From contig NZ_AP014648.1 in assembly GCF_000828475.1 (NCBI RefSeq), positions 3,049,400 through 3,113,399 of the forward strand: 64,000 nucleotides of DNA. The letters run 5' to 3'. The stretch's first letter is position 1, and each line of letters begins with the position of its first letter. Shown piece by piece: positions 18,197 through 25,776 of this stretch. This stretch comes from Methyloceanibacter caenitepidi (GTDB taxonomy: Bacteria; Pseudomonadota; Alphaproteobacteria; Rhizobiales; Methyloligellaceae). The position numbers and the translations under genes were made by a program. The notes under the pieces are model-generated. The model was not told the DNA's origin. It saw only the letters and a list, made by a program, of their open reading frames with translations, and did no database searches.

Positions 18197-19720
18197 ATGC
18201 CAGTGCAGAACGGCGATGAATCAGAGGTCGGCTTGGGCAGCACCAAGAAGCCGTCTCTCGACAAAGACCTCCAGAAAATCGAGCAATTGGAAGAAGCGAC
18301 CCGCGCGGTATCCCGCGCCTGGCCTTCCGTTGGAATTGCTATTCTTTTTCTCGCCGTCGCGGGCATTTTTTCCAGCTTCCAGGCCGGGGCCGCGGCCGGC
18401 AGCGTACTGATTATCGCAGCGGCCATCATCGGTGGCTACATGGCGCTGACGATTGGCGCCAACGATGTCGCCAATAACGTCGGTCCGGCGGTGGGCGCGC
18501 GCGCCCTCACCATGACCGGCGCGCTTGTCATCGCTGCGATCTTCGAGTTTGCCGGCGCCATGATCGCCGGCGGCAGCGTTGTCCAGACTATTTCCAAAGG
18601 GATCATCGATCCAAACCTCGTTCCCAGCAGCGAGATTTTCGTTTGGATCATGATGTCCGCGCTCTTGGCGTCGGCGCTATGGGTCCATCTCGCCACCTAT
18701 CTTGGCGCGCCGGTATCCACGACGCATTCGATCGTCGGCGGCGTGCTGGGCGCAGGCTTAGCGGCCGTTGGCGCCGACGCTGTCGATTGGTTCGTGATGG
18801 GGTCCATCGCCCTGAGTTGGCTCACCTCACCCCTGATCGGCGGCGTGATCGCCGCCGCGTTCCTGGCCTTCATCAAGATCAACCTGATTTACCAGGAGGA
18901 CAAGATCACCGCGGCGCGGCGGTGGGTGCCGGTCCTGGTTGGGATCATGTCGGCGGCGTTTGGGGCCTATCTCGTCATGAAGGGCCTGAAGCACGTCTGG
19001 AAACCGGGACTGCCCGCGATCGCGGGAATCGCGATCCTCATCTACGCCGCAGCCTATCTTGCGGCGAGGCCCTGGGTCCGCAGGCAGTCGGAGGGCATGG
19101 AGAACCGCAACCAGAGCCTGCGGAAGCTCTTTCACCTGCCTTTGATCTGCTCCGCGGCACTTCTCTCATTCGCGCACGGCTCCAACGACGTCGCCAACGC
19201 GGTCGGCCCCCTCGCGGCAATCGTCAGCAGCGCCACGACAGGTACGCTGTCCAGCACGGTCGGCGTACCGATCTGGGTCATGGTGATTGGCGGGGCCGGC
19301 ATCAGTCTTGGACTATTCCTGTTCGGTCCCCGCATCGTCCGCATTGTGGGCGATCAGATCACCAAGATGAATCCGATGCGCGCGTTCTGCGTCGCGCTCT
19401 CAGCGGCGCTCACGGTGTTGGTCGCCTCGCAACTCGGCCTGCCGGTATCGACCACGCACATCGTTGTCGGCGCGGTGTTCGGCGTCGGGTTCTTTCGTGA
19501 GCAGTACACTGCGCGCAGCAGGCGGCGGCGGGCCTATGTCAGGACGCATCGCATGCACAACAAGGGGCGCCCCCGCGCTCTGGCACCGGAAGAATTGAAG
19601 CACCGAAAGCTCGTACGGCGCTCGCACTTTTTCGGCATTGTCGCCGCCTGGGTCATAACCGTGCCGTCGGCGGCGGCGCTCGCGGCGGTGACCTTCCTCT
19701 GCGCCGATTGGCTGCGATAG
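18197..19720 (+). CDS. Inorganic phosphate transporter, PiT family
   Basis: The protein has 507 residues and about ten to twelve transmembrane helices. The two PiT signature repeats are visible: IGANDVANNVGPAVGAR near residue 90 and AHGSNDVANAVGPLAAI near 330. A second conserved block, GAPVSTTHSIVGGV, is matched by GLPVSTTHIVVGAV. PiT carriers import phosphate with protons or Na+. A Pho box upstream predicts induction by phosphate starvation. Start 18197 is preferred because GCGGGGGG lies before it, and the Pho box would place the transcript start only about 6 bases before the alternative ATG at 18161. Confidence 0.92.
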   Translation: MPVQNGDESEVGLGSTKKPSLDKDLQKIEQLEEATRAVSRAWPSVGIAILFLAVAGIFSSFQAGAAAGSVLIIAAAIIGGYMALTIGANDVANNVGPAVGARALTMTGALVIAAIFEFAGAMIAGGSVVQTISKGIIDPNLVPSSEIFVWIMMSALLASALWVHLATYLGAPVSTTHSIVGGVLGAGLAAVGADAVDWFVMGSIALSWLTSPLIGGVIAAAFLAFIKINLIYQEDKITAARRWVPVLVGIMSAAFGAYLVMKGLKHVWKPGLPAIAGIAILIYAAAYLAARPWVRRQSEGMENRNQSLRKLFHLPLICSAALLSFAHGSNDVANAVGPLAAIVSSATTGTLSSTVGVPIWVMVIGGAGISLGLFLFGPRIVRIVGDQITKMNPMRAFCVALSAALTVLVASQLGLPVSTTHIVVGAVFGVGFFREQYTARSRRRRAYVRTHRMHNKGRPRALAPEELKHRKLVRRSHFFGIVAAWVITVPSAAALAAVTFLCADWLR

Positions 19721-19746
19721 GCAACGCACATTCGCAGCACCGAAGA

Positions 19747-20055
19747 CTAATTCGGCTGCTGCTCCTCTAACCTCTTGTCTGCCATCTCCTTGAGGGTGTT
19801 GAGCATCTTCCCCAGGCTTTTCGTCAGGTCCGCGGCGGCAGCGGGGGACAGGGCAAGTCTCGAAGTGACGTGGATATTCGCCGCTCCAGTCCCCTCCACC
19901 GCCCCTGCGTCCGGATTGCCGGTAGGCAGGACACGCGCCACGCCAAAGGTCAAACTGACAGAAGCGCCGTCAAAGGCCGCACTAATGAGCTTGTTGACGT
20001 AGATCTCCGTGACAGATGGATCGTCCACTATTTGAGCTGCTGGTCTGGCCGTCAT
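19747..20055 (-). CDS. DUF3467-like hypothetical protein
   Basis: The protein has 102 residues. The segment EIYVNKLISAAFDGASVSLTFG and the later VTSRLALSPAAAADLTKSLGKML resemble DUF3467-type small proteins, which have a VYAN.. FDG..V pattern and an ALSPQAA helix. Function is unknown. The start at 20055 is supported by GGGAGG 8 bases upstream. It runs in the same direction as the next hypothetical on the minus strand and is 52 bases downstream of it. Confidence 0.65.
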   Translation of the reverse strand: MTARPAAQIVDDPSVTEIYVNKLISAAFDGASVSLTFGVARVLPTGNPDAGAVEGTGAANIHVTSRLALSPAAAADLTKSLGKMLNTLKEMADKRLEEQQPN

Positions 20056-20107
20056 GGCAAAAACCTCCCACATTTTTCACGGCCTCTACTTCCCAAGCGA
20101 TGCCGTC

Positions 20108-20677
20108 TCATCGTTCAGGCCCCGCGCGTGCCGGCACGCTCGCTTGCAAGCGAGGGAGAAAATCCCAAAGGTCTCTGTTCAGGTCTCGCAGATCGTGAAT
20201 TGCAGCGGACATTTCGTCGATGCGCGCCTGGTCGACTTTGCGGGTCTCCCCGAACTTGAACTGGCCTCGCCGCTCCACGATGCGCAAAGACTGCGTGTGC
20301 GTTATGTCGCCTTGCTCGTTGAGCATGAACATCGCGTGGTTGAACTCGTTGCGCAGCCGTGTGGCTACCGTGAATCGCTCGATCAGGTCATCGAGCTCCT
20401 CCCGGACTTCGGGCTGACCAATTCGGATGAGCGCCAATCGCTGTATCAGATCAAGTCTCGCCCGCGTGGTGTTGAGCGTCGAGAACACGATTGCCGCCGA
20501 TATTTCGTCCGTATCGAGCAGAAGCATCAGCACATAGATGAACATGCTCTCGTTGTTGGACCAGCTGAACGAGAGATTCCCGATCAGTGCGAGAAGCATT
20601 GTCCGGCGGTCGGCAGACGCGAGCGCGGCCGTCTCGATCGATTCGAAGTCGGGTTTCGGCGGCAATCGTGAAACCAT
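20108..20677 (-). CDS. Hypothetical protein, helical
   Basis: The protein has 189 residues from the ATG at 20677. It contains a hydrophobic stretch near the N terminus (MLLALIGNLSFSWSNNESMF) and helices such as LDLIQRLALIRIG and RNEFNHAMFML. The RNEFNHAMF pattern recalls small helical proteins annotated as abortive-infection-like or CA/HEPN-type, but no catalytic signature can be confirmed. The frame extends upstream to an ATG at 20764, whose CATG is shared with the divergent plus-strand gene. No strong ribosome binding site supports either start. Confidence 0.5.
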   Translation of the reverse strand: MVSRLPPKPDFESIETAALASADRRTMLLALIGNLSFSWSNNESMFIYVLMLLLDTDEISAAIVFSTLNTTRARLDLIQRLALIRIGQPEVREELDDLIERFTVATRLRNEFNHAMFMLNEQGDITHTQSLRIVERRGQFKFGETRKVDQARIDEMSAAIHDLRDLNRDLWDFLPRLQASVPARAGPER

Positions 20678-20762
20678 GGGAAAGACTCGCAATTGATCCG
20701 TGAACGCGCGAAAATGACGATCCAACGCCAGTGTCGATCCCCTTCCGACGAGGGGTGATGCC

Positions 20763-21260
20763 ATGTTTGGACTTCTGAAGGTCCGCCGCGCACGCAAGGC
20801 AACCGTCGCTTTGATCTCACCATTCGTCGAGGAGAGTCAGAGACGACTTTCCTCGAAACTGACGGAGCAAGTTTGGTTGGACCCCTACATGGTCGGCTTC
20901 ATGAGCATGCTGATCTCCTTGGTCGCTGAATACACGACGGGGCGCCTCGATTCTCAAAGCGCGGGCCTCGTTCAACTCGAAGCGTGGCGGGACGTGACAG
21001 GATTTCCGAGCCATTTGATCGGAGAAGAGATCTGCTTGCTCAGCAGCGGGCACGACCGGAAATTCAGTCACGGCTGTCTCAACGCCAGCCGCTTCATGGA
21101 AGAACTGACGCGCTCCGTGTCTAATCATCCCGATCGCCTTCCACCTGGCTCTCGGGTACACGGCCTCAACTACGATCGATCCGCGGCAATGGCCCTTTGG
21201 TCAGACCTGTTTGAGGGCCACATCGAACCATTCGAACAGGATCCGGATCTGCCACCGTAG
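20763..21260 (+). CDS. Conserved hypothetical protein (rhizobial family)
   Basis: The protein has 165 residues. It begins MFGLLKVRRARKATVALISPFVE and contains WLDPYMVGFMSMLISLV, a mildly hydrophobic helix, and a later ALWSDLFEGHI. Proteins of this shape with the MFGLxKxRRARKA start are common uncharacterised proteins in Rhizobiales. It lies divergent from the hypothetical gene at 20108. The ATG is set by the family-like N terminus. No function can be given. Confidence 0.6.
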   Translation: MFGLLKVRRARKATVALISPFVEESQRRLSSKLTEQVWLDPYMVGFMSMLISLVAEYTTGRLDSQSAGLVQLEAWRDVTGFPSHLIGEEICLLSSGHDRKFSHGCLNASRFMEELTRSVSNHPDRLPPGSRVHGLNYDRSAAMALWSDLFEGHIEPFEQDPDLPP

Positions 21261-21559
21261 GACAGGCGCTTCCCATTTGACGCGGGTCGCCGCTGCCGAT
21301 CTGGGGCTTCCTCAACCGATGCACTTGCAACCCAGAACCCCCGGATGACATAAGCGTTGTCATCGGATTCCACGGGCGCTGTAGGTGTCTTTGGGTGCAC
21401 CGGAGGTGCAATTTCGGAGAAGGCCGCAAGAAACTCTGTTGTCAGCTCGCGACTGCCATTCTCTCTCAAAATAGTCAGAAAATTTTCGAGCTGACGCTCT
21501 CGCGGCGTTTGACCCGCCATATCCCTTGGGCGCGACATGTGACGCAACTCCTTACGCAA
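21170..21559 (-). CDS. Doubtful hypothetical protein
   Basis: The frame codes up to 129 residues. The part from about 21535 (MSRPRDMAGQTPRERQLENF) is helical and protein-like, but the C-terminal 50 residues are Arg/Ser-rich and overlap the end of the plus-strand gene by 91 bases. It could be a real gene with a tail running antisense, or chance. No domain is recognised. Confidence 0.3.
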   Translation of the reverse strand: MRKELRHMSRPRDMAGQTPRERQLENFLTILRENGSRELTTEFLAAFSEIAPPVHPKTPTAPVESDDNAYVIRGFWVASASVEEAPDRQRRPASNGKRLSYGGRSGSCSNGSMWPSNRSDQRAIAADRS

Positions 21560-21770
21560 CTGTACGCCATGACGACCATCGGGGCTTACGCAACCGACCC
21601 TACCCTACAACCTTAAGGCTATACTAACAGCACCCCTAAATGTTTATATTTTTTGTGACCATTCTGTGGCGACGGCCATAATCGTCAGTGTACGCCCGTA
21701 ACAAAAATGGCAAAGCCGGGACATCTTGGAGGCAGCAAAGGAAATCGACCTTCTCGCGAGTGGCGCTGCT

Positions 21771-22196
21771 CTACCGGGTCCGACCCCGAAGGCGGAGCTT
21801 TTGCTCCAGTACGCGCAATCGAGAAAGCATTGCCGTCACGGTCTTGGCGGTGACACCCAGTATCTGCGCAGCTTTGTAGGACGTCAGTGACGGTCCCAGC
21901 GCACGGCTGAGCATGATGAGCTGCAGCCATTTGTGCATGGGGACCTTGCTGTCCTGAAAGATCGTTCCGAGTTTGACGGTGAAGGGACGCCGGCAGTCGT
22001 AGCACTTGTATGTGTGGATACGGGTGCTCGCCCCGTTCAGACGTCCGATGCGGCGGTTGCTGCCGCAATGAGGACAAACAGGTCCGTCGGGCCAGATTCT
22101 TCGCTCGACGAACTCGTAGGCCGCCTCTTCATCGCGGAACGTGCCGAGATCCAGTGTATCTCGCCTCTTCATACGTGCGTCTGACGCCAGCGACAT
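21771..22196 (-). mobile_element. IS1595-like transposase N-terminal fragment or stand-alone zinc-ribbon/HTH protein
   Basis: The frame encodes 141 residues. It has a zinc ribbon (CPHCGS... YKCYDCRRPF, about residues 41-69) followed by KLGTIFQDSKVPMHKWLQLIML and a helix-turn-helix segment (SYKAAQILGVTAKTVTAMLSRLR). This is the N-terminal half of IS1595-family transposases. The DDE catalytic half is missing: the frame stops soon after the HTH. No terminal inverted repeats were noticed. It is either a decayed insertion or a domesticated DNA-binding protein at the edge of the secretion island. Confidence 0.7.
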
Positions 22197-22762
22197 CGCT
22201 CGCGATCCTCTAGCTCAACCACCCGGTGGACACCACCGTGAGCTACGTCACCCTGGCCAACTCTACCGTGCGCCCGCTTTGGGCTCAACAGTAGAAGTGG
22301 GTACGCGTTGTATATAGGATGGTACGTATAGTATTACGCACCGACCATGGGCAATCACCTAAAATTACAAGTCAGTAAGAAATATCACATGCCTTAGGTA
22401 TGCTTAGTAATATACGCGAATTTTGCATTTATTTCCGAGATGTATGCTGGGTATGGATTAGAAAATCCTTGGTATGCATAAAATCATTGCGATAATTACT
22501 CTTCCTCCTCCTAATAACGAAGACTTGATCGGCGACTTCCGGTCAAGGAGCAAGAGGAAGGAGGCAAAGACCCGGAAGAGCAATCCCATTACCGCAGGCG
22601 GCAGATTGACGGTGTGTCTTGGCGTAAGCGAGCCATCCCGCAGTCCGGGCCGCAGATGATGAACCGAAACTGGACGTCATCGCATATGCGTTGCTCGCCG
22701 ACGCAGAAGATCAGCGAGTTTCTCAGCCGCGGTGCGTCCCTTGTATGACCAAGGAGACCATC
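22197..22762 (+). promoter_or_regulatory. AT-rich control region of the secretion island
   Basis: The stretch from about 22300 to 22520 is far richer in A+T than its surroundings and carries no gene. The motif GGTATGC or a close variant occurs four times on the plus strand (22397, 22441, 22450, 22471), and the first is part of the near-palindrome ATGCCTTAGGTAT. This looks like binding sites for a regulator or nucleoid protein controlling the gene at 22763. No clear sigma70 promoter could be fixed. Confidence 0.45.
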
Positions 22763-23632
22763 ATGGGCTTCCGTGACTACGACCCCAAGCACAACGACCC
22801 TGATCAGGACCAGAAACAGGATCAGGATCAGAAACAGGATCAGGACCAGAAGCAAGATCAGCTTCAGGGCCAGGCTCAAGGCCAAGCGCAGGGCCAGGCT
22901 CAACTAGCGGTCCAGGCTCTCTACCAGGAAAGTGACAACAAGAACGACAACAAGAATGAGAACGAAAACAAGAACGAGAACGAGAACAAGAACGAGGTAG
23001 AGAACAAGGTAGAAAACGACGTCGACAATAAGGTCGAAAACGAAGTCGAGAACAAGATCGAGAACGAGGTCAAGAACGAGGTCAAGACTGAAGTCGAGAC
23101 CAAGGTCGACGTGGATGTCGATATTGACCTAGACCTCGACAGCTTGCCGACTGACGACGATCTGATCGACATCGAGCACTTCAACGCGCAGGACAACGAA
23201 GGCATCGTCCAAGCCCTTGCAAACGACGTCTGGCAGGACGTTTCTGGCGCGGGCAACGACAACGCGTTCAATATCCAGCAGGTCAACTCGCTCGTCGATA
23301 ACGACAAGGTGGAGCGCGCTGAAGTCAGCTACGAGGCCGGCGGCGGCGGTGACGGCAAATCCGATCCGAAGTGGGATTGGGGCCATCACGATTCCGACGG
23401 CGGCGGCGGCGGATTCTCTCAGAGCGCCTTCGCTCATGGCGGCGATGCCAAGATGGACGACGTCGACGCCGAGACCGAAATCGGCAATATCAGCGATGCC
23501 GCTACGGCGTCTGCCGATGGAATCGCCAGCAACGAAGCGTTCACCCAGAACATCGTTCAGGGTGCCAACATCCAGTTCAACTCAAATGAGATCTCGGTTG
23601 TTGGTGACGACGCAACGGACGCGATCCTGTAA
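22763..23632 (+). CDS. Repetitive Gln/Asn/Asp/Glu-rich protein, candidate type I secretion substrate
   Basis: The protein has 289 residues and no signal peptide. After MGFRDYDPKHNDP come three DQDQKQ units, three GQAQ units, then a long run built on KNEN and V-E-N-K/E four-residue repeats (about residues 56-115), ending in VDVDVDIDLDLD. The C-terminal 160 residues are less repetitive, with Q-x-N and D-N-D patterns (FNIQQVNSLVDNDKV, NIVQGANIQFNSNEI) and Gly-rich linkers, ending DDATDAIL. It is strongly acidic. Its place before a secretion ABC transporter and HlyD adaptor suggests it is exported. AAGGAG precedes the ATG. No known RTX nonapeptides are present. Confidence 0.75.
   Translation: MGFRDYDPKHNDPDQDQKQDQDQKQDQDQKQDQLQGQAQGQAQGQAQLAVQALYQESDNKNDNKNENENKNENENKNEVENKVENDVDNKVENEVENKIENEVKNEVKTEVETKVDVDVDIDLDLDSLPTDDDLIDIEHFNAQDNEGIVQALANDVWQDVSGAGNDNAFNIQQVNSLVDNDKVERAEVSYEAGGGGDGKSDPKWDWGHHDSDGGGGGFSQSAFAHGGDAKMDDVDAETEIGNISDAATASADGIASNEAFTQNIVQGANIQFNSNEISVVGDDATDAIL
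22802..23145 (+). repeat. Intragenic tandem repeats (18-bp and 12-bp units)
   Basis: The coding DNA contains three copies of an 18-bp unit (GATCAGGACCAGAAACAG and variants), three 12-bp GGCCAGGCTCAA-like units, then a long series of degenerate 12-bp units (GTCGAGAACAAG-like) coding V-E-N-K. Such arrays can change length by slippage. Confidence 0.85.
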
Positions 23633-23643
23633 CCCAACCAACG

Positions 23644-23673
23644 AGCCCGCGCGGACACTCCGCGCGGGCTTTC
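23644..23673 (+). terminator. Terminator between the two candidate secreted proteins
   Basis: AGCCCGCGCGG pairs with CCGCGCGGGCT around ACACT, followed by TTCT. It lies 12 bases after the stop of the repetitive gene. It should stop much of the transcription before the next three genes. Confidence 0.75.
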
Positions 23674-23755
23674 TCAATGAGAAACGATATCAGCGGGGAT
23701 ACTTGGAGAGAGGCGCCAAGAGCCGAGCCGAGAGAAGTTCGGCGCGGAGGCATAA

Positions 23756-25750
23756 ATGGGCACCGGTGCTACCGAGATCATCCGCCTGTTCGCAGGGCAC
23801 TTCCATCTCAGCAATGAGACGGGCCGATTGCGCGAGTCCTACGATGAGTTCATGGCTCACCGGGCGCGCGGGGATTTCGACCCGGGCACGCACGACGCAA
23901 TCTATAAGTCGCCCGACCTCGACGAATTCCATACGTACTCTCGATTTGTCGATCCGCAGTCGGAACCGCCCGGCTTGGTCGGTTACGGTCCGCTGTCGGC
24001 CGACCCTCTCCAATCGGAGCCGCGTCGCCTGGACATCAATCCGATCATCGACAACGCGCTCCCTGACGAACTGGCCGCACCTGGCGCTCCGCTCCTGATC
24101 GCCGCCCCCACGCTTCTACAGTACGAGATCGAGTACGGCGAACTGGCAATCAACGTCACGTACGATACCGGCGGGGATCAGCACCTGATTCAAGTCCAAC
24201 AACTCAACGTCATGTGGGACAATGACATCGCGATCCCCGAGGGGTGGTCGGCGGAAGCGCTCCAGACGCTTCAGTTCCCAGATATCCCGGATACGCTTCA
24301 GGACCTTCATGACCAGGCCGTCGCCGCGGCGCCTCCGGAGCTATCCGACGTCTCCTTCAACACAGGCTCGCTGATATCGTTCGCCGGTGAATACGATGCC
24401 GAGTGGAAAGCCTCCGGTGAAACGACCCGGAACGACGTCGAGCCGGGGGTCTACGTAAACGGCGAACTGCAGCCCGAAGACGCCGAGTTGCCGGTATTCC
24501 CGGTTGGGCTTGGCGACGACGGGGAGGCTGAAAGCGCGTATCCGACGGACGTGCCCGGGCAGATCGTGACGGCAGGTTCGAACCTCGCCGCAAATGTCGC
24601 GGGCATCTTCGATATCAATCATGGGATCGGCACCCTGGTCGTCGTCGGCGACTACTTTAGGACCGACGCCATCGTTCAGCTCAATCTCTATGTCGACGAC
24701 GACGACATCACGTATGCTGGCGACGGCGTTTTTCAGATCGAGGGCGATGGCAACGAGGCCTTCAACATCGCCACCTTTCTCGATACGGACGCAGGAGTTC
24801 CGAGCTTTGCCGGGAGCGATATCTTTCCCGGAATCGACTGGTACGTCGATGTGCTCGACGGCGACCTCTACGACGTCAGCGTGGTATCGCAGGCAAACTG
24901 GCTATACGACAACGACGTCTCTGTTCAGGACAATTACCTGACCAACTATCAGCTCCTCATGGGAGCCAACGAGCAAGGCAACTTCACCGAGATCCTGACC
25001 ATCGGCGATAATTACGATCTGGTCATCGTTCTCGGCGACTACCACGAGCTAAACCTAATCTATCAGAAGAACATCCTGCTCGACCCGGACACGCTCAAAG
25101 TGCTCGGCTACGACGACGCCTTCGGGGACGGCGACGGTCTGGCTGACCCTTCCATAACGGCCGGTGCCAACTGGTTGCAGAACGAGGCGTTGATCGAGCA
25201 ATGGGGAACCCAGTCCTTTCAAGAGCTCACGCCGGCCTGGGAGGCCTTGATCGCGCAGCTGAATGCCGGTGACACCGAATTGGATCTTTCGGCCGGCGTC
25301 GGCATCCCCAACTTTGGCGATCCTGCGTTCAACATCCTGCTGATCACCGGTGACGTCTATGACATCAACGCCATCGAGCAGGAGAACGTCGTTGCCGATG
25401 CCGATGTCGCACTCCAGCTCCTGCCCCCCGCGGCCGCGCATGAGGACCCGGCCATGCAAGTAGCGTCCACCGGAGAGAACGCTCTCGGGAACTTCGCCAC
25501 CATCGTTCACACCGGTCCAGCGGCTGACTACTACATCGGTGGAGAGCTCTACGAGGATGAGATGCTCATCCAAACAGAACTGATCGCGAGCAACGACGAC
25601 ACGGTCACGGGCTCGGATCCGGACGTTCTGGCGAATGAGCTCGTCGCCTTCACCTTACCTCCCGAAGAAGACGGCCACGACGAGGATGCCGTAGCCGTTC
25701 CGGTTCACGATTCGGCTCATTCGGACGTTCTCGGCAATGTCCTCACCTAG
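23756..25750 (+). CDS. Large acidic modular protein, candidate type I secretion substrate
   Basis: The protein has 664 residues, no signal peptide, and is very rich in Asp and Glu with few basic residues. A module recurs about five times: a G-N-F/N-x-A piece (GANEQGNFTEILTIG, TGENALGNFATIVHTG) followed by G-D-x-Y-x-x-x-x-I-x-Q-x-N-x-x-x-D-x-D (GDYFRTDAIVQLN, GDLYDVSVVSQANWLYDND, GDVYDINAIEQENVV). The same Q-x-N then D-x-D pattern is found in the preceding gene, so both belong to one family style. The C terminus (SDVLGNVLT) is short and hydrophobic after an acidic stretch, as in uncleaved type I signals. GGAGG precedes the start. The 26 bases to the ABC gene indicate one operon. Confidence 0.75.
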   Translation: MGTGATEIIRLFAGHFHLSNETGRLRESYDEFMAHRARGDFDPGTHDAIYKSPDLDEFHTYSRFVDPQSEPPGLVGYGPLSADPLQSEPRRLDINPIIDNALPDELAAPGAPLLIAAPTLLQYEIEYGELAINVTYDTGGDQHLIQVQQLNVMWDNDIAIPEGWSAEALQTLQFPDIPDTLQDLHDQAVAAAPPELSDVSFNTGSLISFAGEYDAEWKASGETTRNDVEPGVYVNGELQPEDAELPVFPVGLGDDGEAESAYPTDVPGQIVTAGSNLAANVAGIFDINHGIGTLVVVGDYFRTDAIVQLNLYVDDDDITYAGDGVFQIEGDGNEAFNIATFLDTDAGVPSFAGSDIFPGIDWYVDVLDGDLYDVSVVSQANWLYDNDVSVQDNYLTNYQLLMGANEQGNFTEILTIGDNYDLVIVLGDYHELNLIYQKNILLDPDTLKVLGYDDAFGDGDGLADPSITAGANWLQNEALIEQWGTQSFQELTPAWEALIAQLNAGDTELDLSAGVGIPNFGDPAFNILLITGDVYDINAIEQENVVADADVALQLLPPAAAHEDPAMQVASTGENALGNFATIVHTGPAADYYIGGELYEDEMLIQTELIASNDDTVTGSDPDVLANELVAFTLPPEEDGHDEDAVAVPVHDSAHSDVLGNVLT

Positions 25751-25776
25751 CATGTCATCAGGGGCACACCTGCATC

